Shown here: in pieces, positions 8,323 through 18,311 of the stretch
Layout: each line of letters opens with the position of its first letter
How positions within the stretch are numbered: position 1 is the stretch's first letter
Source: JAEZPW01 sp035629075
GTDB taxonomy: Bacteria > Acidobacteriota > Terriglobia > Terriglobales > Acidobacteriaceae
NCBI GenBank assembly: GCA_035629075.1
Contig: DASPIK010000077.1
Span: forward strand, 1-64,000
Length of the DNA: 64,000 nt
Reading direction: 5' to 3'
Position numbers and translations under genes: made by a program
The notes under the pieces: generated by a model
Databases searched by the model: none
Told to the model about the DNA's origin: nothing
What the model saw: only the letters and a program-made list of their open reading frames with translations

Positions 8323-9978
8323 TTACTCGACCTCCGGGCCTCCGATCATCGTGCCGTGGTTAGATTTCTTGTCGATCATCGTCACACTCTGACCTCTCGG
8401 GACTTTTAGCCAGGTCTGGGCGACTGCGATTTCGGAGGCGACTTTCATCTCGGGATCGCTTATCTCGTTCAAAAGCGAGATTGCCCACGGCGGCGAGATC
8501 TTCGCGGCTTGTGTCAGCAGAGCCCGATACGCGTCCGTGGCGGGCCAGTATGCCTTCAGTGCCTTGTTAGGGTCGTCAGGATGTGCGTCGTCTAGGTAAG
8601 CGTCGTTTGCGAGATGCATGGCGCGCTCAATAAGGCTTTTCGCGGTATCGACATCATTCATTTGGACGTACATATCGATCGCGGCACGCAAGCTCATCAG
8701 CTTTAACATTGCCGGAAGCTGCTCACCAATTTCGAGCATGCTGGAGATACACTCACGAGCAATGCTGGGGTGGCGTTTCATGGTTCCACGAGCGATGTTG
8801 TGGTACGCGGCTCCACGCAGGCTTGCATTCATAATGGTCGGGACTTTTGCGACTGCTTCCCGAGCGTGATCTGACTCCGCCTCGGCGGTCAGTTTCTGAA
8901 CCAGTTGCATGTCGGCCATGTAAGGACTATCGGGCTGCGCGCTGCGAGTCACGGAGTACGTCACGCCGGTACCCAGCTTAGTGCCGGCGTCGGGGGCTTC
9001 GGAGTGCGGCGAGTAAAGTGCTTCAATGCCTTGCGGATGTCTTCGCAGCAGGGCAGCCAGTTCGCTGTACTTCTTCATGTACTGCTCCGCCAGGGAGCTG
9101 TCAATTTCCTGCAGAATCGGCAGGAACTGAAAAAGTTGATACTGATACGCTGAGGCAAACGAGAGCGTGCCCTTGTCGGAGGCCATCGAAAATGTCACCG
9201 CAGGCGCGTCTTTGGCGTTCGCCGGATCAGTCTGCTTCAGTACTTCATCGATCGACTGACGAACCAATTCCCTTGGGAGTTGACGCCAGAACCGCGCGAT
9301 CATCTCGGGGAAGCCCGTGCCCATTTGCAGGCGGCGCTGATCGCTGGCGTGGTCACGATAGCTATTCAGCGAGGTCTGGAAAAGGCGCAAGAACTCGCCT
9401 GACTTGCTGCCGGTCATCGTACCCATAAGCTGCGCAGCAGTTTCGTACGGCATTTCGCTCTCTGCGGCTATTCGGTAGGTCACTTCCAGCGCCCGGTCCG
9501 TTCTCTTGGAATCCAGATAATAGCGCAGCAGGGCCGACAAGACGTCTGGGCGCGCCTCAGGATCGAGGGCGACAACCAGTTCATCGGCGAGTTCAGGTGC
9601 GAGCGGCACCATGCTGGCGACGATTTCTTTTTGGAGTAGCGCTCGTGAGTTCAAGCGATCTTCCTCGAGTTCCCTCACAGATGCGAGGGCATTGTCGAGC
9701 AGGCCCAATGCTTTCGATCTGTTCAACTGCTGGTAACCGCGAGCGATTTGCCAAAGCCCCCACGCGCGCATCCCGCCATCGAGCGCACCGGCGTCTGCCT
9801 CGGCTCTCTCCAGCAGATCGAGGCCGTACTTTCGCAAGTCGACTTCGTTATGGGTCGGCTTCTGCGAAGTGGGCTTCGCTGTTGAGGGAGGGCGTACGAC
9901 GCGCAGCCCTTCCTGTGAGACGACCGAGGAACTCAGCAAGCATATAGCAAGTGCGATTAGGATTGATCTCTGCAGCAT
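8323..9978 (-). CDS. Exported alpha-helical repeat-like protein of unknown function
   Basis: I do not recognise a named family. ATG 9978 is chosen because it begins a good signal peptide (MLQRSILIALAICLLSSSVVSQ), giving 551 residues; the frame stays open 54 codons further upstream without a signal-like sequence. The mature protein is almost entirely amphipathic helices with a TPR-like or alpha-solenoid feel (repeated A/L spacing, segments such as RARGYQQ-like and ALLRYYLDSKRTDRALEVTYRIA). The C-terminus is polar. It stands alone on its strand and is probably a periplasmic scaffold or binding protein. Confidence 0.7.
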   Translation of the reverse strand: MLQRSILIALAICLLSSSVVSQEGLRVVRPPSTAKPTSQKPTHNEVDLRKYGLDLLERAEADAGALDGGMRAWGLWQIARGYQQLNRSKALGLLDNALASVRELEEDRLNSRALLQKEIVASMVPLAPELADELVVALDPEARPDVLSALLRYYLDSKRTDRALEVTYRIAAESEMPYETAAQLMGTMTGSKSGEFLRLFQTSLNSYRDHASDQRRLQMGTGFPEMIARFWRQLPRELVRQSIDEVLKQTDPANAKDAPAVTFSMASDKGTLSFASAYQYQLFQFLPILQEIDSSLAEQYMKKYSELAALLRRHPQGIEALYSPHSEAPDAGTKLGTGVTYSVTRSAQPDSPYMADMQLVQKLTAEAESDHAREAVAKVPTIMNASLRGAAYHNIARGTMKRHPSIARECISSMLEIGEQLPAMLKLMSLRAAIDMYVQMNDVDTAKSLIERAMHLANDAYLDDAHPDDPNKALKAYWPATDAYRALLTQAAKISPPWAISLLNEISDPEMKVASEIAVAQTWLKVPRGQSVTMIDKKSNHGTMIGGPEVE

Positions 9979-10290
9979 CGCTCTCAACCGAAGTGAAATA
10001 GTACAAATGCCGCGACGAAGGGAGCCCAGAGCCTGTGAGAACCGAGCAGCGCGAACGTGCAACTTCGACAACCTCTTGCTGCTCGGTACCTGATGAGCAT
10101 AGACACCATGAAGACGCTGGGAGTTCCCCATCGACATCAATCATCTGCTCCCGCCCCGACAACTTGCCCTCGTTTCGATACGACCTGAACGGCTTGCCAG
10201 ACAAGATCGGTAGCGGGGTGCCTTCGCACTGCAGCCTTCGTTCAGCATCTAGAGAATCGACCGGGCATTTCGCAGGTGACTCGAGTTCAT
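9979..10290. other. Divergent intergenic region
   Basis: About 310 bases between two divergently transcribed genes; it should hold both promoters. I see no clear -35/-10 pair, operator or RNA. Short open frames here are shadows without motifs. Confidence 0.45.
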
Positions 10291-11607
10291 ATGAGTCTCA
10301 TTAGTTACGAGCTGATCATCATCGTCCTGCTAGCAGTAATAAACGGCATTTTCGCCATGTCGGAAGTGGCTTTGCTGTCGGCTCGCAGATCTCGATTGCA
10401 GAACCTTGCCGATCGCGGGAACACCAGCGCACGCCGTGCGATCGAGCTCCTGCATGATCCCAACAACTTTTTGTCGACAGTTCAGATCGGCGTCACGGTC
10501 GTCGGGATATTCGCGGGCGCCTTCGGCGGCGCCACTCTGGCGGCGCACATCGCGGGATTCCTGCGGGGTTACCCTTCTCTAGCTGCTTACGCGGACACGG
10601 CGGGAATTACAGTCGTCGTCATATTCATCACCTACCTGACACTGATTCTCGGTGAGCTGGTTCCGAAAAGGGTAGCACTCAACAACCCGGAACGCATCTC
10701 GACGTTAGTGGCGACGCCTATGGCGCTGTTGTCCCGCGTGGGCGCGCCGGTAGTCTCGGTTTTGAGTGCGTCAACCAATGCGTTGCTCTGGCTCTTACGC
10801 GTGAAGAAGTCAACGGAGCCGTCGGTAACCGAAGACGATGTGCGCGCGATGATTCGCCACGGTGCGCAGCTCGGAGTGTTTGAAAAAGACGAACAGCAGA
10901 TGGTAGATCGCGTGTTTCGATTTGCCGATCGCAGAGTCACGGCGATCATGACTTTACGTGCCGATCTGGACTGGCTGGACGTGAACGATCCGGCTCCGAC
11001 CCTGCTGCAGAACATCAAAAGCAGTGCGCACTCGCGCCTGCCTGTTTGCGACGGCGATCCGGACCATACGTTGGGGATACTCGCCGTAAAAGATTACCTG
11101 GCGCAAGAGTCCCCGCAGATTCGCGATCTGCTTAAGCCACCGCTCTTCGTGAACGAGAGCATGCCTGCGCTCAGACTGGTCGAGCACTTTCGCGCGGCGT
11201 CAGTTCACGTAGCACTGGTGGTGGACGAGTACGGAGTTGTTCAAGGGTTGGTGAGTGGGACCGATGTGCTCGAAGCGCTGGTCGGTGACCTGCCGGAAGA
11301 AAAGTCGGACGAACAGGCTGTGGTGCAGAGGCCAGACGGTTCCTGGCTGGTTGATGGCAGCCTGCCGATCGAGGACCTGAAAGAATTATTACGAGTTGAC
11401 GCTCTGCCAGATGAAAAACTCGGAGCTTTCCGAACCGCGGCGGGTTTTGTGATTCATAACCTTGGAAGAATCCCGAAGGCTTCGGACACTTTCGAGTTCG
11501 ATGGCACTCGTATCGAGGTGGTAGACATGGACGGCAACCGCGTTGACAAACTGCTGCTGACTCCCTCGCGCTCGCAATTGGGCCACTCAGCGCCGGATGC
11601 CAGTTAA
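10291..11607 (+). CDS. CNNM/CorC-type membrane protein with CBS domains (HlyC/CorC family)
   Basis: A 438-residue hemolysin C/CorC-family protein, associated with magnesium or other divalent-ion efflux. Residues about 5-150 form the DUF21/CNNM membrane domain (MSEVALLSARRSRLQNLADRG is diagnostic, then helices with VQIGVTVVGIFAGAFGG and LILGELVPKRVAL). Two CBS motifs follow from about residue 215 (VTAIMTLRADLDWLDV; VDEYGVVQGLVSGTDVLEAL), and the last 80 residues form the CorC/HlyC C-terminal domain (DGSWLVDGSLPIEDL). ATG 10291 is preferred over GTG 10276 because an AGGTGA lies upstream and the transmembrane segment follows directly. It stands alone. Confidence 0.88.
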   Translation: MSLISYELIIIVLLAVINGIFAMSEVALLSARRSRLQNLADRGNTSARRAIELLHDPNNFLSTVQIGVTVVGIFAGAFGGATLAAHIAGFLRGYPSLAAYADTAGITVVVIFITYLTLILGELVPKRVALNNPERISTLVATPMALLSRVGAPVVSVLSASTNALLWLLRVKKSTEPSVTEDDVRAMIRHGAQLGVFEKDEQQMVDRVFRFADRRVTAIMTLRADLDWLDVNDPAPTLLQNIKSSAHSRLPVCDGDPDHTLGILAVKDYLAQESPQIRDLLKPPLFVNESMPALRLVEHFRAASVHVALVVDEYGVVQGLVSGTDVLEALVGDLPEEKSDEQAVVQRPDGSWLVDGSLPIEDLKELLRVDALPDEKLGAFRTAAGFVIHNLGRIPKASDTFEFDGTRIEVVDMDGNRVDKLLLTPSRSQLGHSAPDAS

Positions 11608-11787
11608 TCTCCTCATGGCTTCCGATAGGGGTTAATCCGTCTCATAGTTGGGGTATAGTTCCGCTTGCAAAGCTGCTTGCCAGACGTACAATTCCCATCG
11701 ATTGCAGGGCGACAGTATCGAAGGATTTGGGACTTCCTTCAGGCTGATTTGTCACTGCTGGAACCGGCGGTCGATGGTGCGAACACT

Positions 11788-14100
11788 GTGACACAATGCA
11801 TACGGCGTTTAGGTGTAGTCTCGTTGCTGTTGTTGCTGCCAGCTTGGGCTGGAGAAATTCGCGGCACCATCGTAAACGCGCGCGGCGGCGAACCGCTGGG
11901 CCAGGTGCGCGTCGGTATCGTGGATACCAGAACCGTCGTGGCAACCGCGCCTGACGGTACCTTCTCGATAAAGAACCTCGCTCCCGGCACCTATGTGTTG
12001 CGCGTTGATGCTGTTGGCTTCTGGCTGCAAAAGACAGTAGTGACCATCAACGACGATGCAGACGTGAAGGAATATTCGATCGCGCTGGTGGCCGAAGGGC
12101 TCCGCCCGACCGAGACAGTTGACGTTACCGGCGACAACTTTCATCCGGTTGAGATGGCCGGGGTAGGGGATATCAACGTCACGGCTGACGAGTTGAGAAG
12201 TACGGCGAGCGTCGTTAGCGCCGACCCATTTCGCACAGTGCAAGTACTGCCAGGAGTCACGTCAGCCAGCAACAACGATTCCTTCGCGGAATTCAATGTC
12301 CTGGGCGCACCCTTTTCTACGGTGGGTATCTACGTTGATGACGTGCAGATCCGCAATCCAATGCACGGCATCCCGGGTTTCGCCGACGGCGCTTCGATCA
12401 GCATTCTGAGCAGCGATACCATCGACGCACTGACGCTGACTCCTACTGCCTTTTCCGAGCGATACGCAGACAGCACGGGTGCAGCACTCGACATTCGGAC
12501 GCGCGAAGGCGCTCGGAACCGGCCACTTTTCCGCTTCTCGCCGGGTATGCTGGAAGCTCACGGTACGGGTGAAGGCGGCTTTGCCCATAAGCGCGGGTCG
12601 TGGCTCGTGGCGCTTCGTAAAAGCTACCTGGGATCCATCGCAGCCGTAACAGAATTGGATGTTCCGAGCATCGGTTTTTACGACGGCAGCGTGAAGCTTA
12701 CCTATGATCTCAATCCTGAGCACACACTCGACCTTTATGCCGTCCATGGCAGCGTTTCGATGGATCGGACGCACCAACAGGACGAGGACCTCGGTCCTAA
12801 TTCGCTGGCGTTTGGCAAAAACATAACCAGCCTGGCGCGACTGGGATGGCGATACGCCGTCACTCCCAGGTTCCTCTTGAGTTCCCGGGCGGCTTTCATC
12901 AGCGAAAAGCTCCAGACGCATAATCCTTCGTTCCAGCCACTGACCGGCAACAACTACGGCGAGTGGGTTGGGGGCACGACTGCGGTTTGGAGTTGGAGTC
13001 CCGACCACCTGATCGAAGCGGGCTACGATCTGCGCCGCCTGCGGAGCAGCCAACAGAACAATGCATATTACCTGGACACCTATAATCCCAACACAATTGC
13101 TGAGGGAACGGGTCTGCGGCAAGGAGGATATGCGCAACAGTCCTCAACCCTGTTGGGGAAGCGTGTGCACTTGACAGCAGGCCTGCGATGGGACCGGCTC
13201 AGATATGTCGGTACACAACCGCTTTCACCACAGGCGTCAGCGTCTGTTCGTGTGGGCAGCGCTACAGATCTGCAGTTTGCCTTCGGCAAATACCTGCAGT
13301 TTTCGGACGTCAGCAATTTCGGACGACAGTACGACTCGCAACTGCCGACACAGCTTGGTCTGACATGGTACTGCTGGGGAAGCGCTACTTTGTACAGTCG
13401 CGGCACGCATTACCTTGGCGCGGTCGAGCAGCGGCTTAGCGAACATTCTCGTTTGCGGGTGGAAGCGTTTCATCGTGAAGAAGGGTACGTACGGGGAGAA
13501 AGGCCCCGGATACACGGCACCTGCAGCTCTCCCTTCGATCCCAAGGAATCCGAATACGGTAGCTGGCATCAGCGCTCGCGTGGGCTTCAACTGGTGCTGC
13601 AACGGCGCAGTGCCAACCGCCTTGCAGGCTGGATCGGCTATACCCTCAATCATGTTCGCAACATTGTGACGCCCGGAGTCAAACAGTATCCCGATTCGTT
13701 CTACAACTACCCAGTGCCCCTCGACCAGCGCCATACGGTGAATGCGGTCGCCAGCTACCGCCTGAAGCCGACCGTCAGTCTGAGTGGTAAATGGATGTAT
13801 GGATCCGGGTATCCGATACCGGCATGGCTTCGCAAGTCGGGGAGTGATTACTTCTGGAGCGAGGAACCCACCTACGTACGCATGCCGAGCTACGCGCGAC
13901 TGGATGTCCGAATGGACAAGACGTTCGCCCTGAAGTCCCGAAAGCTGACTCTTTCGGTTGAAGTGCTGAATGCCACTAACCACCGCAATATGCGCTTGAT
14001 GGGTTACGACAATTACGATCCGGAGACGAAGCGCGTTTTTGTTTCGATGGATCGCACAATACCGCTTGCCCCCACCGCAGGGCTGACCTTTGAATTCTAG
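11788..14100 (+). CDS. TonB-dependent receptor with carboxypeptidase-regulatory-like domain
   Basis: An outer-membrane receptor of about 770 residues. The GTG at 11788 starts a plausible signal peptide (LGVVSLLLLLPAWAGE); the frame is open back to a TTG at 11665 without one. A regulatory-like beta-sandwich follows (IRGTIVNARGGEPLGQVRVG to GTYVLRVDAVGF), then a plug domain (VLPGVTSASNNDSFAEFNV with GIYVDDVQIRNP), then a beta-barrel. The protein ends in the aromatic residue F (AGLTFEF), as expected for outer-membrane insertion. The ligand is unknown. TonB at 6.1-6.9 kb could energise it. Confidence 0.88.
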   Translation: MTQCIRRLGVVSLLLLLPAWAGEIRGTIVNARGGEPLGQVRVGIVDTRTVVATAPDGTFSIKNLAPGTYVLRVDAVGFWLQKTVVTINDDADVKEYSIALVAEGLRPTETVDVTGDNFHPVEMAGVGDINVTADELRSTASVVSADPFRTVQVLPGVTSASNNDSFAEFNVLGAPFSTVGIYVDDVQIRNPMHGIPGFADGASISILSSDTIDALTLTPTAFSERYADSTGAALDIRTREGARNRPLFRFSPGMLEAHGTGEGGFAHKRGSWLVALRKSYLGSIAAVTELDVPSIGFYDGSVKLTYDLNPEHTLDLYAVHGSVSMDRTHQQDEDLGPNSLAFGKNITSLARLGWRYAVTPRFLLSSRAAFISEKLQTHNPSFQPLTGNNYGEWVGGTTAVWSWSPDHLIEAGYDLRRLRSSQQNNAYYLDTYNPNTIAEGTGLRQGGYAQQSSTLLGKRVHLTAGLRWDRLRYVGTQPLSPQASASVRVGSATDLQFAFGKYLQFSDVSNFGRQYDSQLPTQLGLTWYCWGSATLYSRGTHYLGAVEQRLSEHSRLRVEAFHREEGYVRGERPRIHGTCSSPFDPKESEYGSWHQRSRGLQLVLQRRSANRLAGWIGYTLNHVRNIVTPGVKQYPDSFYNYPVPLDQRHTVNAVASYRLKPTVSLSGKWMYGSGYPIPAWLRKSGSDYFWSEEPTYVRMPSYARLDVRMDKTFALKSRKLTLSVEVLNATNHRNMRLMGYDNYDPETKRVFVSMDRTIPLAPTAGLTFEF

Positions 14101-14173
14101 ATGAGGCTGGTCGGTTAGCTGGTCGTTGACATAGCTGGGTCCTCCGCATACGGTGTTCACTTCGGCCACACCT

Positions 14174-15778
14174 ATGCGCACCCGCGACCTGACACTACGC
14201 TCGACGGCACTGCTGGTTCTGCTCACGTTCGCCGCCATCCTTGTGCACGGGTATCATCCCGGTGCTGAGGATGACTTCGTCTACTTGCCCGCGATCAAGC
14301 ACAAGCTGAATCCGGCCCTCTATCCGCACGATGCTGAGTTCTTTGCACTGCAACTACAGGCCACGGTTTTCGACAAAGTGGTTGCGTGGTCGGTGAGGTT
14401 GACGCGTCTACCGCTGGATTGGGTAGTGCTCGCGTGGCAGGCTGCGGCGATCTTTCTGGTGCTCTTCGGTTGCTGGAAAATCGCGCGCCGCTGTTTTAGT
14501 GAAAATCATGCGCGATGGGCGGGGGTTTTGCTCATTGCCGCGCTACTGACGATGCCAGTTGCGGGAACAGCGCTCTACCTTGTCGATCAGCACCTGCACC
14601 CGCGCGCGCTGGCGACCGCGTTCGTACTGTTCGCAATTGCTAGTGTGCTGGACCGGCGGTTCATCCGCGCTATTGTCTGGATCTTCGTTGCGTTTGCATT
14701 TCACCCCATCATGGCGGCTTTCGGCGCCTCTTATTGTTTTTTCCTGGCGTGGCCGTTCGCTGGGGCGCGAAAGGAAAATGGTCCAGCGACCGTGCCGAGC
14801 GGTTCGCGTTCTGCTCCTCTCGGAGCAACGGTGCGGGGAATAGTGGTTGTGCCGGGCTTGGTGGCCGCCCTGCCACTCGGCTGGATTTTTGAGCAGCCGA
14901 CCGCAGCTTGGCGGGAAGCGGCGGCGACTCGCAGCTACTACTTTCTAGGGAAGCAGGAGTGGTACGAGTGGCTGGGAACGTTTGCGCCTTTGGTGATCCT
15001 GTTCTGGTTCAGCAGGCTGGGGAAGATTGGTTCCCCGGCAGGGACCGACGTGATCAAGTCGCAAGCTGAGCGCAGGCCGTCCGGTTATCCCATCATCCGA
15101 TCACCCGAACAGGCGCTCTCTCTCGTTTCGCGCCGGCTGATCTGGTTTGCGTTGTTTCAATTTACGGTGACGCTGGCAATCATGCTGCCCCCGCAGGTGG
15201 AGCGCTTCCGGACGTTGCAACCGTTGAGATACCTGCACCTTGTCTATGTCCTGATGTTGCTGCTCGGTGGTGGTCTGCTGGGTAAGTACGTATTGAAGCA
15301 GAAGAGGTGGCGCTGGGCGGTGCTGTTCATCCCGATTGCAGCAGGCATGTTCTACGCGCAGCGTCAGCAGTTTCCGGCGAGCGCACACGTAGAACTCGGG
15401 CGCGCTGCCGTGCGTAACCGCTGGGTTCAGGCGTTTGAGTGGGTGCGCGAGAATGCGCCGGGCGATGCCTACTTCGCTCTCGGACCACGTTATTACGAAC
15501 TGCCGGGCCAAGACTGGCATAGCTTTCGTGCGATAGCTGAACGCAGCCAGTTAGCGGACGCATTAAAAGATCCATCGGTCTCCACGCAAGTTCCGCGACT
15601 CGCCGCTCGTTGGCAGCGCGAGTCACATGCGCAGGACGGATGGGAGCACTTCCAAAGATCTGATTTCGAACGATTGAAGCGAGACTTCGGAGTGAACTGG
15701 GTGGTGCTCGACCACGATGTGCCGGGGCTGAATTGTCCCCACTCACAGAGGGGAATAAGCGTTTGCACCATTGAGTGA
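14174..15778 (+). CDS. Polytopic membrane protein, glycosyltransferase-like topology
   Basis: A 534-residue integral membrane protein with roughly ten hydrophobic segments and a soluble C-terminal part (about residues 415-534). An early luminal loop has HPGAEDDFVYLPAIKHKLNP, acidic residues after the first helix as in C-type glycosyltransferases (GT39-like), but I cannot assign a family firmly. ATG 14174 begins right before the first transmembrane helix; the frame opens seven codons earlier at 14153. It follows the TonB-dependent receptor by about 70 bases and may be co-transcribed. Confidence 0.75.
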   Translation: MRTRDLTLRSTALLVLLTFAAILVHGYHPGAEDDFVYLPAIKHKLNPALYPHDAEFFALQLQATVFDKVVAWSVRLTRLPLDWVVLAWQAAAIFLVLFGCWKIARRCFSENHARWAGVLLIAALLTMPVAGTALYLVDQHLHPRALATAFVLFAIASVLDRRFIRAIVWIFVAFAFHPIMAAFGASYCFFLAWPFAGARKENGPATVPSGSRSAPLGATVRGIVVVPGLVAALPLGWIFEQPTAAWREAAATRSYYFLGKQEWYEWLGTFAPLVILFWFSRLGKIGSPAGTDVIKSQAERRPSGYPIIRSPEQALSLVSRRLIWFALFQFTVTLAIMLPPQVERFRTLQPLRYLHLVYVLMLLLGGGLLGKYVLKQKRWRWAVLFIPIAAGMFYAQRQQFPASAHVELGRAAVRNRWVQAFEWVRENAPGDAYFALGPRYYELPGQDWHSFRAIAERSQLADALKDPSVSTQVPRLAARWQRESHAQDGWEHFQRSDFERLKRDFGVNWVVLDHDVPGLNCPHSQRGISVCTIE

Positions 15779-15959
15779 TTTGGCATCGGGTCATCGGGCC
15801 ATCGGGCATGGGCTATGGGACTTTCATCTGTGATGACCGGTTGGCACGTTCGAGCGAAATTGCTCGATCTTCCGATCATCCGTTCGTCCGTTCATCCGAT
15901 GTTCTGGGGTACCTGCTCCGTTTCTTGCCTCAGCAACATCCAACGAATAGCATTAAGCC

Positions 15960-17243
15960 GTGTCCGTCCAGTCGCCCATTGACGTTGGTAAGTTGACCAC
16001 TCCCTCTCCTACGCGGCAGAGGCCGGAGAAGCGCGGCCTCGTGGTCAATGAGATTCTGCGATTCGCGTACGAGACATTCATGCTCAACAAGGTGAGGTTC
16101 GCTCTCACGGCACTGGGCATGATCATCGGAACGGCATCGCTAATACTCGTAGTAACAATTGGCCTGACGGGAAAGCAGTACATTCTCGCTCAGATTCAGG
16201 CGGTCGGCGCCAACATGATCTACGCCTACTACGAGGGCGGCGGAAGCATTTACGGCACGGAAAACCTCAGCGACTACCTAACTGTCGCTGATATGAATGC
16301 GGTTCAGCAGCAGGTGCCGGGCATCAAGGCGGCGTCACCTATGCTGGAGTTTCACGACCGCATCCTCATAGGCGGTGGCAAAGAAAAGGACGTCAAGATT
16401 CTCGGCGTTGGCACTGGATACCAGTCGGTGCGCAACCTGATGATTCTCGCCGGCCGCTACTTCGACGATCAGGACGTTCAATCGCGCGCCAAGGTGGTCC
16501 TGCTCAACAACAAACTTGCCGACACGCTTTATGGTGGTCAGGACCAGGCGGTGGGTCAGCCCATTAAGATCACGGGGCTGCCGTTCACGATCATCGGCAC
16601 TTTCAAAGAGAGGGTGGAGACGTTCGGGCAATCAGAGGTGTCGTCGGACACCATCGCGATGCCGTATACGACCAGCTTCATCTTCACTGGGAGCAACTCG
16701 GTTAAGCAGTTGTTCTTCTCGGTTGCCGATGCTGCTGACGTCCCACGCGCGACTGAGCAGATTAAGTCGGTGCTGAACTCTCGTCACCGTCCCGATTCCG
16801 TGTACCACGTCGAAAACTTAACTGCGCTGCTCGACGTAGCTTCAAAGATCGCGAATGCCCTTACCGCCGTGTTGCTGCTGATTGCCACAGTAACGCTTAT
16901 CGTCAGCGGTGTGGGCATCATGAACATAATGCTGGCAACGGTTAGCGCCCGGATTCGCGAGATCGGCATACGCAAAGCGATTGGTGCGACGAATCGCGAG
17001 ATCCGCTTTCAGTTCCTGGCCGAAGCGATTTTCATTTCCCTATCGGGCGGCATCATCGGCATCATCATCGGACTGGCGCTTCCACTTAGCGTTCGGTGGT
17101 TTACAGACTTCCGCATCCCGATTTCCGGGCTTTCGGCCATCATCGCGATCATCGTGTCATCGCTCGTTGGGGTTCTTTTCGGGACGGTGCCAGCAGCGCG
17201 AGCGGCTAATCTGGATCCGGTCGAGAGTCTCAGATACGAGTAG
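15960..17243 (+). CDS. ABC transporter permease, MacB/FtsX type
   Basis: A 427-residue permease of the MacB/FtsX family. One transmembrane helix near residue 55 (FALTALGMIIGTASLILVVT) is followed by a periplasmic MacB core domain of about 220 residues, then three C-terminal helices carrying the FtsX signature (VGIMNIMLATVSARIREIGIRKAIGATNREI). These permeases work with a LolD/MacB-type ATPase in lipoprotein, antibiotic or peptide export. No ATPase gene adjoins it, so it is an orphan here. The start is uncertain: GTG 15960 gives a 28-residue cytoplasmic lead; GTG 16041 is an alternative. Neither has a strong SD. Confidence 0.85.
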   Translation: MSVQSPIDVGKLTTPSPTRQRPEKRGLVVNEILRFAYETFMLNKVRFALTALGMIIGTASLILVVTIGLTGKQYILAQIQAVGANMIYAYYEGGGSIYGTENLSDYLTVADMNAVQQQVPGIKAASPMLEFHDRILIGGGKEKDVKILGVGTGYQSVRNLMILAGRYFDDQDVQSRAKVVLLNNKLADTLYGGQDQAVGQPIKITGLPFTIIGTFKERVETFGQSEVSSDTIAMPYTTSFIFTGSNSVKQLFFSVADAADVPRATEQIKSVLNSRHRPDSVYHVENLTALLDVASKIANALTAVLLLIATVTLIVSGVGIMNIMLATVSARIREIGIRKAIGATNREIRFQFLAEAIFISLSGGIIGIIIGLALPLSVRWFTDFRIPISGLSAIIAIIVSSLVGVLFGTVPAARAANLDPVESLRYE

Positions 17244-17342
17244 AGCGGACTCACTTCCGCGTGCATTCGGTTGTCGTCGAACTCTGCACTGAGTAGCGCC
17301 TTCGATACCGATTAGTCGTGAGGGCTTACTGCTTTACAACAG

Positions 17343-17371
17343 AAAAGCCGGGCTGGTTGACCCGGCTTTTT
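17343..17371 (+). terminator. Rho-independent terminator after the ABC permease
   Basis: A 10-bp stem (17343-17352 with 17361-17370), rich in GC at the loop side and with A and T runs at its base, encloses an eight-base loop and is followed by T. The flanking A and T runs could let it work in both directions, serving also the minus-strand gene ending at 17479. Confidence 0.8.
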
Positions 17372-17478
17372 GTTTCTTGCTTTGATCGGGACGCCACGGT
17401 TCTGACGTCCTTGCCGTGTTTCGGTACGGCGAAACCGAATCCTCCGCCAAACGGGCACCGCTCCCGCAGGCAAGCTTC

Positions 17479-17709
17479 TTACATGACGAGCGCTAGAGAC
17501 TCGAGTTCCTTCTGTATGACCTCGATTGAGCAGCCGGAACCTTCGACACGGCCAACGGCATCCATCGCCGCTTCGGGCGATACGCCGTAACCGCGTCCGA
17601 TCAAGAAGACCTGGACCACTTCGGCGGCCTGCCGGCAATCCAACCCTCCTTGCAGCAATTCGTTCCGGAGAGCCGCCAATTCAGGCAACGAGAATTTCTC
17701 TGCCATCAT
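17479..17709 (-). CDS. Small protein of unknown function
   Basis: A 76-residue protein I do not recognise. An excellent SD, GGAGG, lies five bases before ATG 17709 (and eight before ATG 17706); a GTG at 17715 overlaps this SD and is unlikely to be used. The sequence is mostly helical with conserved-looking glycine and cysteine positions (RNELLQGGLDCRQAAEVVQV; GRGYGVSPEAAMDAVGRVEG; GCSIEVIQKELE). It could be a small regulator or adaptor, but no function can be claimed. The downstream hairpin at 17343-17371 may terminate it. Confidence 0.6.
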   Translation of the reverse strand: MMAEKFSLPELAALRNELLQGGLDCRQAAEVVQVFLIGRGYGVSPEAAMDAVGRVEGSGCSIEVIQKELESLALVM

Positions 17710-17715
17710 TTTCAC

Positions 17716-18282
17716 CTCCGACCCCTCGGACCTCAGTCGATTAGACTCGCGAGTCCATCACTTTGTTGCAAGCAATTGACGTGCCGCGACCAGTACTCGC
17801 AAGTCAACGCCTGATTTCGCGTTGGTTCAGGCTTAAACCCATTTCTCCGCGCAAGTTGCGCACCGATGTTTCGCATTTCATTTGCGACCCGCATGGCCCA
17901 AGTCTTCCGATTGACGCCCGCAGAGTTCACGTGCTTACCTGCAGACTCTTCATTCCTGAGTTGTTTCCCGTTTACCAGAGTAGGTTCACCTTCGGAGATC
18001 AATGCTCACGCAGAAATGAGTGTCACACGAAACATATCGGCAAGAATTCGACGGGTCATAGTCTGCTGCCGAATTTCATATTCGACTCGGCGAGCCTGAC
18101 GCTGCTCGCGTCGGGCGTGAGGGCGTTCCTCACATTGAGCGCCGCCCCCGACGCTGAGTGGGATCGCGATGAGGACGCGAGTGAAATTGAGAGAAACGAT
18201 TCGTCGCGAGGTCCTCAACACGTCACCGGCTGCTGTGATTAGCGGCTAGCATAGAAATATTGGTTCCGCAAAAACTTTTTTG
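17716..18282. other. Long intergenic stretch without a convincing gene
   Basis: About 570 bases. Open frames exist on both strands (for example 17763-18242 plus and 17733-18002 minus), but their composition is poor, their starts lack SDs and no motif is visible. A regulatory RNA or unrecognised short gene cannot be excluded. Confidence 0.4.
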
Positions 18283-18311
18283 TTGACACATAAGGTAAGA
18301 ACCCGCAATAT
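18283..18311 (+). promoter_or_regulatory. Sigma-70-like promoter of the lysine-rich peptide gene
   Basis: A perfect -35 box TTGACA (18283-18288) is followed after 17 bases by CAATAT (18306-18311), an imperfect -10 box. It follows a T-rich tract and lies about 97 bases before the peptide's ATG. Confidence 0.5.

Noticed and set aside
12262..13137. 291-codon minus-strand open frame in the first receptor gene
   Set aside because: Shadow of the receptor; composition is Arg/Cys/His rich and lacks motifs.
13237..14238. 333-codon minus-strand frame
   Set aside because: Antisense to the receptor gene end; no SD or motif.
17733..18002. 89-codon minus-strand frame in the gap before the lysine-rich peptide
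   Set aside because: TTG start without SD and no recognisable features; left as unannotated.
17763..18242. 159-codon plus-strand frame
   Set aside because: Poor composition with scattered Arg/Ser/Cys and no SD.
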